A stretch of DNA of 64,000 nucleotides from Lucifuga dentata (Eukaryota > Chordata > Actinopteri > Ophidiiformes > Bythitidae): the NCBI GenBank assembly GCA_014773175.1, contig VXCM01002847.1, forward strand, positions 1 to 64,000, written 5' to 3'. The notes beneath the pieces were generated by a model, which searched no databases, was not told the DNA's origin, and worked only from the letters and a program-made list of their open reading frames with translations. A program made the position numbers and the translations under genes. Each line of letters begins with the position of its first letter. The stretch's first letter is position 1. Shown here one piece after another: positions 11,306-23,427 of this stretch.

Positions 11306-13928
11306 TCAGTCCAGGTCGGCGTCTTTGTTGGCTTTCTGGCTGGAAAACGGTCGTCTGTTCCTCTGAACCTGCAGCTGAAAACAAACCGCACACTCATCAA
11401 ATTACTGTTCAACTCACAGAAAACTAGCTTCATTATCGCTTACGTTTACTCTTCAGCAGTAAAAGCATTTACTAATTTCTGCTTTGTCATCCTGAGAATT
11501 TGCTTCAAATGTAATTTCAAGGAGCATACCATTGATTTTGCATGTTTAAGCCCAATAAATACTATTTTGTCAAATCCACTAAGCTCTCAAAAACAAACTG
11601 AAGCCAATGGCAGTCTGGAAGGTAGGAAAAACTATTCTAGTATTTGCCGCTCTAATAGCACATTTTGGAAAATGGTTGCGTAACATGTATGCAGGTTGTA
11701 TTTATTGGCCTCATACATGTAAAATCACCAGTATGCTCCTTTAAATTGCACTTCCATCTGATTATAAACTGATTTGCTTTGAGTTTTGGCATTTTTATCA
11801 GATGAAATCAATCGTTTTGAAAATGTGGAAACTTCTGACGATCACTTCTCACAGTTTACACACTAAAATAGAATAACTGATAAATTGATCAATAATGAAA
11901 CTACTCGTTAGTTGAAGCTTTGCTCCATCATCTTTTCAATAAATTCATCCTTATGTCACAGAGGCATTTTCTCACTTGTAGCATAATTTTCATTCAGTCA
12001 GTAACTATTATGCTGTCTGTGGTTTCAGAAGCTAAAAACTAAGAATGTTTCTGCTGCTGCAACAATCTGATAAATTTATCAGCAACTTTATCTTTCATTT
12101 ATTAGTAACTTATTTTTCATCTCATGTTGCAGCATGAAGGGAAACTACATGAATTCTGTGTTCCTGTAGCATGCTGCATGAGATATGTGATATGAGATAT
12201 GTGTGTGAGATATTAAGCCGTGTTAGTCCCGTGTTAGTCCCGTGTTGATGGGGGTTTACCCTGGCCCCCTCCAGGATGTGAGGGTCTTTCTGAAGAGCGT
12301 TGTTCAGGCCTTCTTCCGTGGAGTATCCGATCCAGCAGAATCCTCTGTGGAAGCCTGTCTCCTTATCCTGATGACACAAACATTCACACACGCTCCACGT
12401 TAAAGGACCATACCGTAGTTTTACATGTTTGAATTCAATAAATAAAACCGACATCCATGTTACGTTACTGACAATCATTTTCAAACACATACTACTGGAG
12501 TGATAAATATTACAATTATTTTTCCTACCCTCCAGACTAACATTGCCTTCAGATCATTCCAGTATGCTATTAAAGGACCATACCACCCATTTTGCATGTT
12601 TGAGCCTAATGTATTCAATTTTCATTCATGTTATGTTACTGACAANTTACATGTATGAAAATTGAATATATAAGGCTCAAACATGCAAAATGGGTGGTAT
12701 GGTCCTTTAAAATCACCAGTATGATCCTTAAAGTGTTAAACTGAAATTAAGCATTAGAATGTCACATGTTAAAATGAATGTCAAAGAAAGCATTGGAATA
12801 TTGTGGGAACTTACAAATGGTAGCAGACACTTCTTCACTTGGCCAAACTGTCCAAAGTATTCCTTCATCTCCTCTGAAAGACACAGATGAATGTCAGACA
12901 CACACCAAGACACAAGGAAACATCATCAAGACACGTGGGAACATCACACAGGAATACACCAAGATACACGGGAACACACACAGGAACATACCAAGACATA
13001 TGGAAAACACCATCACACAGTAACACCATGTTACACCCTGCAACATACTGTAACACACACACACACTGTCAGTGTGTGAGTGTGTGTGTGTGTGTGTTAC
13101 AGTGCATATTGTCACAAAAAGCTCTCACACTGTGGGAAAAAAAAAAAATCACTGTTCCTTAACACACACACAGCGACTGATCCTCTACATGTGTTGCTGT
13201 ATGACGAAAGCATGATCTGCATAAAGCATCATACATGACTGCATCATTTTCATTTATAACATGCAGCCCAAGCAGCCTCAGTTACAGCGGGATCATACTG
13301 ATCTACAGTATCACAGCAGCTAATATATTATTTATTACATTTTAATCTTATCAATAAGTACTGATCACAGCAACTAATATAACTCATTTATTATATTTTA
13401 ATAATATTGATAATTGTTGAAAATCAGCCACATATGCGCGAAAAGTAACTCATTCAAAAATGACCCCAAACTTGTGCGTTTCCATCATGTCACCGCCAGG
13501 TGTCGCGACGTTCACCGAGTAGTGAACTAATCTCATGTAATACTTCAAACGGTCCTGAAGCGCATGTATTTAGTGTTCAGACATAATCTGAATATAAATA
13601 TGTAATAAAACATTAAATTGTATTTTAATTTCCCTGTTATTTTTTCAAATCTCCTAATCTCCAACATAATTAAGTGTTCAGACTTTGTCTCTGGACTCGG
13701 TTCTGTCAGGCTGATGCGAACACCGGTAACCGTGCTGACCGTGACGGTCATGTCACGGCGTCACGTCAGTACACAACGATAAACAGAGAAATATTAAAGT
13801 TACTAACACTCAGGCTGCTGCCGTGAATAACTGCGTGGGCATGGAATAAATGAGAACTTACTGGTGGCGACGGTCCACGGGATTTTAGACACAAACACCT
13901 CGAAAACTCTCTTTGTAGGCACCGCCAT
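11306..13928 (-). CDS. slirp: SLIRP, SRA stem-loop-interacting RNA-binding protein
   Basis: SLIRP is a small mitochondrial RNA-binding protein that works with LRPPRC to stabilise mitochondrial mRNAs and also binds the SRA co-regulator RNA. Four exons: 13862-13928, 12815-12873, 12260-12367 and 11306-11368. They total 297 nt in consistent phase, giving 98 residues (human protein 109). One RRM fills the protein: RNP2 is VFVSKIPW and RNP1 is RGFCWIGY. KEYFGQFGQVKKCLLPF and DKETGFHRG follow the human order with no gap. The C-terminal tail (VQRNRRPF, ending DADLD) is shorter and diverged. The start MAVPTK is the first ATG and lies in a YY1-like AACATGGCGGT. A MITE copy and an assembly gap (N at 12646) lie in intron 2. 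Exon 3 also occurs inverted at 8453-8560. Confidence 0.93.
11517..11747 (+). mobile_element. TTAA-type MITE, subfamily B, internally deleted
   Basis: Left end AGGAGCATACCATTGATTTTGC, right end ATCACCAGTATGCTCCTTTAA. The middle of the family consensus is missing. It lies in SLIRP intron 3. Confidence 0.75.
11952..12645 (-). repeat. inverted-repeat arm 2 (pairs with 8175-8868)
   Basis: The resident arm, carrying the real SLIRP exon 3 (12260-12367). It stops at the N at 12646. About 3.1 kb separates the arms, and that spacer contains the putative ADCK1 first exon and SLIRP exon 4. Confidence 0.9.
12574..12716. mobile_element. TTAA-type MITE, subfamily A, collapsed at a gap
   Basis: The left inverted end (12574-12645) and right inverted end (12647-12716) of the MITE are joined by a single N. 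The 400-bp centre of the element is probably missing from the assembly. Confidence 0.7.
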
Positions 13929-14138
13929 GTTTCCTGTTCTGACACTATGACCTTTGAACTCGGATCACGTGACGCACACAAAACGACATGTAACATGAAT
14001 AAAACATTTTAAAGAAATATTTCAATAATCTCAATATGAGCTGTGACATTTAAGTTAGTTATTGTTTCACGCTGTTAATATTAAAGTTTAAAAAAATATT
14101 GATCACGTGCTTGAGTTCAGGGGTTATTCAGTGACGTC
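13929..14138. promoter_or_regulatory. bidirectional SLIRP/ALKBH1 promoter
   Basis: The two start codons are 210 bp apart, head to head. Visible sites are TCACGTGA at 13965-13972, CACGTG at 14104-14109, and the CRE TGACGTCA at 14132-14139 touching the ALKBH1 ATG. YY1-type motifs sit at both starts: AAAATGGCGGC at 14145-14155 (plus) and AACATGGCGGT over the SLIRP ATG. There is no TATA box. The layout suggests co-expression of two genes with mitochondrial roles; that is inference. Confidence 0.75.
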
Positions 14139-14650
14139 ATGGCCAAAATGGCGGCTTCCATGGTGGAGAACGGAGAAGATGCGTTTAGGAAATTATTCAA
14201 GTTTTACAAGCAAAGAAAACCTCCTCCTGATTTTTCTAATGTGATAGACTTTAACAAATCTCCGCTGGGAGGAAAGGTCAGATCAGATATGTTCAAATAT
14301 CTTCAGTATGTTCATATATGTTCATATTTCACAGAAACTTGCTGACACGAGGCCTGTGGGCGGCGCTCTTTCTCACATCACCGCTGCACTGTCTGACGTC
14401 ACACGTCAAATGTCACAAAGTGGTTAAAGTTTATCAGTATGAAAGTTTTGCTCTGTGGAGCTCCTCACATCTGTGACAGACATGATCACATTACTCTGTG
14501 GGTGTGCATGTTGTGTGTGTGTGTGAATGTGTGTATTTCAGGTAGTTCCCTGTGATCTGGATCCAGCAGCAGTGTGTGATGTGGATGCAGCCACAGTGGG
14601 CTTACAGCCTGTCAGAGAGTGGAGAGCCTTCAGCCTGCAGGCACACTCAG

Positions 14651-14691
<41 letters not shown>

Positions 14692-17600
14692 GCTACATGT
14701 GATATCTTCCTGTCTGCTCCTGTGGTTTTCTTCAGGTTTCATCTTCATCTCCAACCCCTTCCTGCTGGGCTTCCAGCTCTCCTGGATCAGACAGTGTCTG
14801 AAGACGTACACACAGAAACCTAACGTCTGCAACCTGGACATGCACATGTCTCCCAGCGACACGCAGGACATCTGGGCTCAGAGCGCACACACCCTCAGGT
14901 CAGATTCCACTCAAATCTGGATCTGGACCGGTTTGTAGAAAGCTGCTCAAAGTTTTAATCAGACCCTTCAAACTTCTAACAGTGACATCATTCTGCTCTT
15001 ATTCTTAGAATACAGAATAAGTGTTATGGTTAAATGTTGATAAGTGTTCAGACTCAGGGAGTAATTAATAAAAAAAAAGTCATGCTAAGCTCATTCATAA
15101 ATCTTCCCTTATGTTAATAAATCTTTGTTCTGTTAGCAACACATTGTTATCAGGTGAGTCTCAGGTAAACATGAAGATCAGTGTGTTAATGAGCTTCTTC
15201 GTGTTTAAGAGTCGTGATTTATCCTGATTCTGCTGTTACAGTGAAACTGACACATTAAACCAGAAACGAAACATAAACTCTGATATTTTAAGAGACCAAC
15301 ACTACGATAAGAGAGAAAAGAGATCCACACACTACTGAGAGTCCTGGTGTATCGCTTGAATATTTGATTTTGAAACTTAAGAGATTTAGCAAAATATCAG
15401 GAAAGCTGAAATACAGTTTTATCCTTTGGGAAATGATTGTCAGTAATGTAACATGTATGAAAATTGAATAAATCAGGCTCAAACGTGCAAAATGGATGGT
15501 ATGGTCCTTTAAGGTGTGCATATCACATGGACATTTGATTTTGCAAGATTTGGAGATTTTGTAAAATAACATGAAAACTAAAATACAGTTTTATGTTTTG
15601 GAAAATGCTTGGCAGTAACATGCATGCAGGTAGTATTTATTGGGCTCAAACATACAAAACTCAGCGGTTTGGTCCTTTAAATTTCACAGAGGCACATTCT
15701 GCAGCATCATACATAAGTTTAAAGTCATGGTATAACAGCAAGACTATCAGGATGAGGAATAAAGAGCAAAATGTCACAGAGAGAAGTTACAGCCAAAGAG
15801 CTGCAGGATGAGGAAAGCAGGAAGTCAGAAGAACATTCCAGTTTAATTAAAAATTCATATCACACATATGACGACATGGAGGAAACAAAACTCCCAATTT
15901 TCATGTCTCCCATGTCCTCCTGCTCATTTCCTCCCATCCTCCACCTCACACTCCTGTGTAGGAATGGAGGAGAGGAAAGGAGCAGAGATGTTTGAGATGC
16001 ACCTCAGGAATTCTACTACCAGCTGACCTTTGACCTTTGCTCTCTGACAGGCTTCCTCAGTCTGGAAGGAGAGAAGCAAAGACTCTGCTGGAGCGCCTGC
16101 GCTGGGTCACGCTGGGTTTCCATTATAACTGGGACACTAAGGTATCAAATATCATAAATATATATGTTTGTATATTTATATCAGATTTTAAAATCTGATA
16201 TAAATATCCTAAACAGTTTGTCCTATAATATCTGTCTCCATTCAAACCCAGCATAGCAACAATAAACACAGTAATACATGCAGTAATACATGCAGTAATA
16301 ACAAACTTAGTAATAAATGGTGATTCTGGAATTCAGGTTTGTTTTAATTTTAAAAGCAAATATAACTTAATTTATTACCGTATCTGCACGCATGACATCA
16401 GTATTTAAACATGAGAACAGGAAACATAACATATATTGCTGGCAATAATTCCATCATTCATCATACTTTTTACTAATGAGGTTGTGTTTTGATTTAGCGC
16501 TAATGTAATGCTAACAGGCTAACATCATCACATTACACAGGGTTTCTCTTTATTTTACAACCAGCCTGTATCACAGCAGATCAGCAAGTAGTGACGGACG
16601 TGCCGTGATTGTGCTGTGTGGAAGCCGTGTTTTGTGGCGTGTATAAAAGCGGCCGGGTTACATGGTTTTACAAGATGAAGCTTCATCCCTTCCAAAGAGT
16701 TCACAGTTTTGTGGTTTTTGGTTTTGTAGAGGGTGAACTGAGGTCAAACACCCTGAATCTACTGATCTGGAATCAGCAGAGTCCCTGCTGATCACATGAC
16801 ATGTGACTTCATCAGCGTGTTTGTAAAAGCAAGAGAAAATGGTCAGATTTCATTGGTTGGTGGGATGGAGAATGAGAGATTTTGGTTATATCTTGTTAAA
16901 CTGTTAGATGAATTTATCCTTTGGGAAATGATTGTCAGTAACGTAACACGTATGAAAATTGAATATATTAGGCTCAAACATGCAAAATGGTCCTTTAAAG
17001 GCTGCTTGTATTTTTTTATTCCATGTGTAGACGTACTCTGCGGACCATTTTACGCCTTTCCCAGCTGACCTGCACTCGCTATCCCGTCACATAGCAGCGG
17101 CCTGCGGTTTCCCAGGATTCAATGCAGAGGCCGGAATCCTCAACTACTACCGGCCAGATTCCTCGCTGGGAATCCACGTGGACGAATCAGAGCTGGATCA
17201 TTCACGCCCACTGATCTCACTCAGGTGAGAGGGGAGGAGCATCGTGAAAGAGTACCACTCAGAAAAAGCTCCGCCCACCTGCCAAAAGTTCACAATTAAG
17301 AGGAAATTGTGATGAAATCTAGGGTCGTCAATCTGGTCCACCAGATTGAGTTCTGGGTCACATGAGGATCTGTTGAGGACTAGAGCAGACAGCAGGTTAA
17401 AGGACTATACCATCCATTTTGCATGTTAGAGCCTAATATATTCAATTTTCATACATGTTACGTTACTGACAATCATTTCCCAAAGGATAAAACCGTATTT
17501 CAGCTTTCCTGATATTTTGCAAAATCTCTTAATCTTTCAAACTCAAATATTCAAGTGATACACCCACCTTAAAAATCCATGTTTCTCCTGCTAATAGTTA

Positions 17601-18800
17601 CACAGCCTTATGAAGTCACGGTCCTTTAAATTTTTCCATAAACGCAGGTCTTCTTTTGGGACTATATTCCCCGGTGGAGGCATACATTCACTCCACGCTT
17701 TTTATTGAGCTTAAACACTAAAATTACATAACTTCTAAAAAAACCTGAATACACGTCTTGTTGGTGATGATGGATTACCTATCCCAAGAACGTTTACAGT
17801 ATCAACAAGTTGATTTTAATAGCAGAATGAACTGAAACCAATGGAGGTCTGGAAGGTAGGAAAAACATTTTTAATTCACCGTTCCAGTAGCATGCTTTGG
17901 GAAATGATTATCAGTAATGTTACATGTAGGAAAGTTGAATATATTAGGCTCAAACATGCAAAATGGACAGTATGGTCCTTTAAAGCTGGTCCGTTTCCTC
18001 CATCATCACGCTGTTTCAGTAAAGATGAGCAAAAAAATGCAGATGTTCACGTCCACAAATTTATCACAGCTGTAAAATCATGATTTGATTAATATTACAA
18101 AAATGTAACTACAAATTAATGACTGTACATAGTAGAAATGAGAATATTTTAGTGAAAATTAATTAAAAAAATGTAAACAGTAAGTCTTAAATGTGACTCT
18201 GCAGCTATTATGGGTTTATATATTTTTTTTAAGTAGTATTAATCTTATGTCTTACTATGACAATTTTACATAAATCCTCCCCAACGCTGTAAGACGTAGA
18301 AAAAGTGATGACGTGTTATTGTCTTTGCTGATAGTTTTGGGCAGTCGGCCATCTTCCTCCTGGGCGGCCCCCGCAGAGAGGACCCGCCCACTGCCATGTA
18401 CATGCACAGCGGTGACGTGATGGTGATGTCAGGAGCGAGCCGCCTCCTCTACCACGCCGTGCCGCGCATCGTCCCAGCACCCCAGGGGGACCCATGCCAT
18501 CCCACCTTAGACCTGCAAAGCTGCAGCAAGGCCTCAGACTGCGGTCCAGACCAGCGGGGCCGCGCTCTGCTGGAGCCCGTGTCCGAGGAGGACTGGGCCG
18601 TGTGCAGCAGGTACACGCAGAGCTGCAGGGTGAACGTCACCGTCAGACAAGTGCTGGGGCCGGACCAGAGCTTCCCTCAAACACCTGACCGCACCGACAC
18701 CAGACACACACACAGCTACCATGACGGGTTGCCACACGGAGAGACAGGAAAGAGGAAGAGGAGCAGCGGCAGTGACTCTGCTGATCCTGTACAGACATAA
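14139..18800 (+). CDS. alkbh1: ALKBH1, Fe(II)/2-oxoglutarate nucleic-acid dioxygenase
   Basis: ALKBH1 removes or oxidises methyl groups in tRNA and DNA and acts in nucleus and mitochondria. Six exons: 14139-14276, 14542-14650, 14736-14898, 16051-16141, 17031-17224 and 18335-18800. The 1161 nt splice in phase to 386 residues (human 389). The start MAKMAAS parallels human MGKMAA. Conserved blocks include [54 protein letters not shown] and [13 protein letters not shown]. The iron ligands are H216 and D218 ([11 protein letters not shown]) and H272 (RLLYHAVPR). The 2-oxoglutarate-binding Arg is in NVTVRQV near residue 336. All catalytic residues are present, so the enzyme should be active. Introns 4 and 5 contain MITE copies. 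A poly(A) signal AATAAA is at 18962-18967. Confidence 0.96.
14651..14692. repeat. (CA)n microsatellite in ALKBH1 intron 2
   Basis: The CA run begins at the exon 2 donor (G|GTACACACAC), so the donor overlaps the repeat. The whole intron is only 85 bp. Confidence 0.95.
15040..15290 (-). repeat. relic of repeat family C in ALKBH1 intron 3
   Basis: GCTCATTCATAAATCTTCC, TTATCAGGTGAGTCTCAGG and ATTTATCCTGATTC match, in reverse, parts of the element copies at 23985-24975 and 35535-36090. Confidence 0.55.
15340..15682 (+). mobile_element. two MITE right ends in tandem (A then B)
   Basis: 15340-15512 is the right part of a subfamily A copy ending GGATGGTATGGTCCTTTAA. 15513-15682 is the right part of a subfamily B copy ending CGGTTTGGTCCTTTAA. 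Both lie in ALKBH1 intron 3. Confidence 0.75.
16912..16999 (+). mobile_element. MITE A right end next to ALKBH1 exon 5
   Basis: Only the 85-bp terminal repeat remains. Its TCCTTTAA end is about 32 bp before the exon 5 acceptor, so the branch-point area is next to, or partly inside, transposon sequence. Confidence 0.75.
17397..17984 (+). mobile_element. TTAA-type MITE, subfamily A, full length
   Basis: Full-length copy of 588 bp in ALKBH1 intron 5. TTAA is at both ends. The left terminal repeat starts AGGACTATACCATCC and the right ends GGACAGTATGGTCCT. The two ends are inverted over about 85 bp (GCATGTTAGAGCCTAATATA against its complement). No open frame of transposase size is present. Confidence 0.88.
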
Positions 18801-18967
18801 AACCCACACACGCCTCATGGATACAACACACCTGTATGCAACATCTACCAACATGATGTGTGCTGAATGCTTCTGAATGTCAACACGTGACATCTTCCCA
18901 AAAAGCTGTTGCCATGTGATTTCCATGTGACAAATGATTTCACAACTCCTCTGACGTTAAGAATAAA

Positions 18968-20320
18968 ACTCTCCTGACCTGAGGCTAAAAATCAACTGAT
19001 TTGACACTAAAACTCAAATCAGGACTAAAACTCTCCTGATCCTTCGCTACAACTCCAGCTCAGAGCCTCTCGTGTCTCAGTTCAGAGGAGTTTTAGTCTC
19101 AAATAAGAAGCATTTTAGTCTAAAATCAGAAGAGTTGCAGCTACACATGAATCATATTAACGTATGTCTGGACAATTGTTCATGGGTGATGTGAGCTGTG
19201 TGACCTAGTTTATCCACAAGAAGGCAGCAAAACCCAAACTGAACCAGCCAGCACCATAAACAAACAAATCTGTTCATTATATGAACAATGAACAATAATT
19301 TCAATACTAACAATGAACAATAATTTGTTCATTGTTTTAAATTTGAATGTTGCAATTCACATCACACATTATTCAAAGGGATTTGAATAATATCTGTTTG
19401 ATTTGAGTTGAAGGTTAGTTGTGATGTGACACCATAGTTACTGTAGTTACTGGAGGTTTAACATCATTTCTGACTGATGAAGCCGTCTGGATGAATGGTG
19501 AAATGTTTCAGAGTTAAAAACTTGAATCCAGTTGACCTGACTGAGTTTTGTACAACTTACCAAGCTCACTAGTATCCTAAATCATAAACAGAGCATGAAA
19601 ACAGCATCAGTGTCAGAACCAGAGCACATCAGAAATAAGACTGGGAACAAAAATGGGGGGGAGGATGGAAAGTTGTGGATATTGAGACATTTCAGGCTCC
19701 TGATCCAATCTTTGAAACTCCCAAAGGTGTGATGATAACTATACACATTGGCCACAACACAGCAAACAATGGGGATGATGCAATCTGTGTCCCTAAGGTG
19801 TATCCAGGTGGAGGTGTAAGAAGTGCAAAGTTTTATTTTGCTGGAATGGCAACCAGTCATCTTTGAGAAATCCCATCAGAAGAAATAAACCTAAAGTGTC
19901 TAAGCATTCCATGTAGACACATCTGTTTTCCTTTTTATTTTCACTTTTGATGGCTTTTTTTGTTCTCTATTGAATTATTTTGGTGCTTATTGATGATTTA
20001 GACATTAATAATTCAAGATTTATTTATTAAATCTCACTATGATTGATACTTTTTGTGTTTTAAAGTAAAAAAAAGAAAAAGAAAAGAAAGGAAGAAAGGA
20101 CATTTGTATGTCAGTGTGTCAGTCAGGTTTAAACAAAGTGTTTTAGATAAAGACAGCTATTCTTTTGTTTTTTCAGTACGTATTGGCTACAATGTGTTCA
20201 AAATACAGGAAAAGTAATTTCTATTATTTTTTGCATTAGAATTGCTATGTATCTTCCTTTACCATACAGTTACCAAACATCTCACGTTTGGTAACTGTAT
20301 GACTGGTCCAAAAAACAAAA
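18968..20320. other. intergenic, downstream of ALKBH1
   Basis: No gene found. TGATGAAGCCGTCTGGATGA at about 19475 resembles a motif common at the 3' end of old fish retroelements. A 63-codon open frame at 19675 has no recognisable family. A small A/G-rich stretch is at 20068-20100. Confidence 0.5.
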
Positions 20321-20321
20321 C

Positions 20322-20793
20322 ATTGGCCAGATTCATAAACCACAGTGCATGATTTACCGCATCACTATGAGTAAATATCATATCATGGTGTAACCACGTC
20401 CCTCATTCATAAACTCCTGTTAGAAACATATTTTAGCGTTAGCCTTAAAGAGGTGTTACTGTGATATTTCCTTACATGGCGGTAGCTATTCATAAAACAA
20501 ACCCACACACTAAAATTAAGACCTGCTTCATTCTGTGGTAAATTTCANGTAGCTATTCATAAAACAAACCCACACACTAAAATTAAGACCTGCTTCATTC
20601 TGTGGTAAATTTCATCAGTATGAAATCTGGGCGACGTTTCAAACTTTATTTGCCTCACACGTGTTAGTGATCAATAACTTTGATAGATAAACTCACTCAG
20701 CTGATCAGTCAGTTTTTAAATGCTGAGTTTTGATCCGATCTCACACTTGTTCTTGTGCGCTCTGCTTCACCTGCTGTGCTGCACATCTGAGTT

Positions 20794-20843
<50 letters not shown>

Positions 20844-21018
20844 TTACCTATTATTTTAGCATCAGTCTTTTAAATGAGGATTTCTAAAGCAGAATGTGTG
20901 TTTCCTTTAAAACCATACGACAGCGCTGCTGATTGTCTAGGAGAAGTTTTATGAATGAGCTTCAATTATCACTAAGGCAATGCCACACTCCTCATCACAG
21001 TTTTTTATGAACTGGGCC
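20322..21018. mobile_element. repeat family C, copy 1 (non-autonomous DNA element)
   Basis: Starts GGCCAGATTCATAAACCACA and ends with the near complement TTTTTTATGAACTGGGCC, giving imperfect terminal inverted repeats of about 22 bp. The interior shares TTAGTGATCAATAACTTTGA and CTCAGCTGATCAGT with the copies at 23985 and 35535. No coding frame. A 66-bp false duplication (20482-20547 and 20549-20614) lies inside. Confidence 0.7.
20799..20843. repeat. (CA)n microsatellite
   Basis: About 22 CA units inside repeat family C copy 1. Copy 2 also carries CA/CT runs at the equivalent place. Confidence 0.95.
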
Positions 21019-21654
21019 TTTGTATGTTGATTCTACTGAAGAAATCTAATTTCAAAAAAAGCAAACAATATTTTTTACTGATTATTTCTTCATGAGACCA
21101 TTAAAGGGATAAGTCACAGGCAGGCTGACAGCACCAAACTACACAGATGTGCTTCACACTCCTTGGACCTGTGAAGTAAAAAGTATCGATACACACAACT
21201 TCCAGAGCGATTAACCTGCAGAGAATGCCAGGCAACAAAAAAGAAGATCAAAGAGGCCATGCATAGGCTACCTCATGGTATTTATAGTGGGGACACGCAT
21301 GTAGCTGACACGACTGCATGAAGCCTCTGTCTCTCAACCTACACGGAACGCAAAGGATATAACTTTGTTTGGGAAGGAATGAAACACTCTTTAGTTATTC
21401 GGTGAATATGTTGGGGTGTTTTGTTTGATTGCCAGATAAGCATGAGCTTAAAATAGACATGAGCAGCAGCTGACAGGTTCTCAGCAGTAAACATGATGTC
21501 AGCGCGCACGTTCCGTGCACGCTGCAGGATGAACTCTGATCATACCTATTCACACACATAAATGGCTGATCACATGGAACAAGATTCTGCTGAGATTGTC
21601 ACCTTTGCAGAAGACACAGCAAAATGTTGTTTTTCCATAAAATATAAAATGATT

Positions 21655-22250
21655 TTTAAAGGACCATACCACCCATTTTGCACGTTTGAGCCTAATATAT
21701 TCAATTTTCATACATGTTACGTTACTGACAATCATTTCCCAAAGGATAAAACTGTATTTCAGCTTTCCTGATATTTTGCAAAATCTCTTAATCTTTTAAA
21801 ATCAAATATTCAAGCAATACACCCACCTTAAAAATCCATGCTTCTCCTGCTAATAGTTACACAGCCTTATGAAGTCATGGTCCTTTAAATTTTTCCATAA
21901 ATGTACGTCTTCTTTTGGGACTATATTCCCTGGTGGAGGCATACATTCACTCCACACTTTTTATTGCACTTAAATGCTAAAATTACATACAGTAACTTCT
22001 AAAAAAAACCTGAATACACGTCTTGTTGGTGATGATGGATTACCTATCCTAAGAACGTTTCAAGTATCAATAAGTTGATTTTAATAGCAGAATGAACTGA
22101 AACCAATGGAGGTCTGGAAGGTAGGAAAAACATTTTTAATTCACCGTTCCAGTAGTATGCTTTGGGAAATGATTATCAGTAACGTAACGTATGAAAATTG
22201 AATATATTTTAGGCTCAAATATGCAAAATGGCTGTATGGTCCTTTAAAAA
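21655..22250 (+). mobile_element. TTAA-type MITE, subfamily A, full length
   Basis: Full-length copy between TTAA ends (TTTTTAAAGGACCATACC and TATGGTCCTTTAAAAAG). It keeps all the internal landmarks of the family: CACCCACCTTAAAAATCCAT, TTGGGACTATATTCCCTGG and TGTTGGTGATGATGGATTA. Confidence 0.88.
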
Positions 22251-22805
22251 GTGAAATTATTGAAAATATCCAATACATGTTTACTGAACCAATGAATGAA
22301 AATTAATGAAAATTAATCTGTACTTCATGGTTCAGAAGCACAAAAATTAAAAGCCAAGAGCATCAGTCCTCACTGTGGAAATCTTGATGAATCAAACACT
22401 TTTTAAAATTATGACTCTTCAGTTTATGCATCTTCCTCATCAGGCTTCTGTTGATGGAGTCAGGGTCAGGATTAGGGCTTAATTTCATTTCTTAGTTTAT
22501 TTGCCAGAGACAAAGTTCATTGATCAAACTGTAAATGAGCCAGTTAGCCCAAAAGGCTAATTTTCATCTGCAGTCCCTGGCCAGATGTTAATAAAGGCAC
22601 CTTAAAATCTGATAAAACGACATTAATAAAAGAACTATAAAATATCCATCATCAACTCAGTACTGTAACAAATAACCAAAAACAAAGACAACAATACAGT
22701 AAAAGATACACATAAATACATTACCAATGCATCACCAGCAAAACATAGAAGAAACAATCTGCCTCAGAAAACCAAACATCAAAGGTCAATAAAAAGGAGA
22801 TTCAC

Positions 22806-22910
22806 AAAAAAAAAAAAAAAAAAAAAAAGGTCAGGGTGTAGGTCAGGGTCAGGATTAGGATTGGGGTCAGGGTTTACGTCAGGAACAGGGTTTAGGTCAG
22901 GGTCAGGTAA
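22806..22910. repeat. poly(A) plus GTCAGGGT-type minisatellite
   Basis: A pure A run of about 22 bp is followed by roughly 10 units of GTCAGGGT/GTTTAGGT. This is telomere-like in feel but not TTAGGG. No gene in 22.25-23.9 kb. Confidence 0.8.
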
Positions 22911-23010
22911 ACTGCTTCCTGTTCTGAATAAACTGTTGATCATTCCGTTTATTCTGTCATGCGCTGATGTATTTTAGGAAAGCAGGATGGCCATGTGCCA
23001 CTCTGAAAGG

Positions 23011-23036
23011 TCGAATGCATGAATGTGTGCCAAACA

Positions 23037-23074
<38 letters not shown>

Positions 23075-23103
23075 AANTCGAATGCATGAATGTGTGCCAA
23101 ACA

Positions 23104-23141
<38 letters not shown>

Positions 23142-23143
23142 AA
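23011..23143. other. assembly junction: 66-bp false duplication around N at 23077
   Basis: 23011-23076 equals 23078-23143 by eye, including the (TG)n(AG)n run. Confidence 0.85.
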
Positions 23144-23427
23144 TGGACAGCAGCAGCTGTTAGGCTCAGCAGAGTAAAAACAGCAAAGTGACTCAGCACC
23201 AAACATGCATATGTGTGTGTGGGTCAGGGTTAGCCTAACCCTAAACAAGCATGTGTGTGCATGTGTATGTGTGCACACACACACCATTGCACTCAGGAAG
23301 CGAAAAATGAAAGAGAAATATGGAGTAATTAAAAAATTTTCTTCGAAAATTTGGAGAAGTTTGATAATATCAGCTGGTCTTTATGGAGGCACTTTGGTAA
23401 AAAAAAATATGGAGGCTTCTGCCAGCC

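Noticed and set aside
14527..14938. Long frames across ALKBH1 exons 2-3 read through as one exon
   Set aside because: The CA repeat between them is an 85-bp intron with GT-AG ends; splicing restores the ALKBH1 frame.
19675..19866. 63-codon frame MDIETFQAPDPIF as a gene
   Set aside because: No family recognised, no splice partners, low length; kept only as a note.
22830..22910. Interstitial telomere repeat
   Set aside because: Units are GTCAGGGT and GTTTAGGT, not a TTAGGG array; isolated GGGTTAGGG at 60237 and 63108 are single occurrences.
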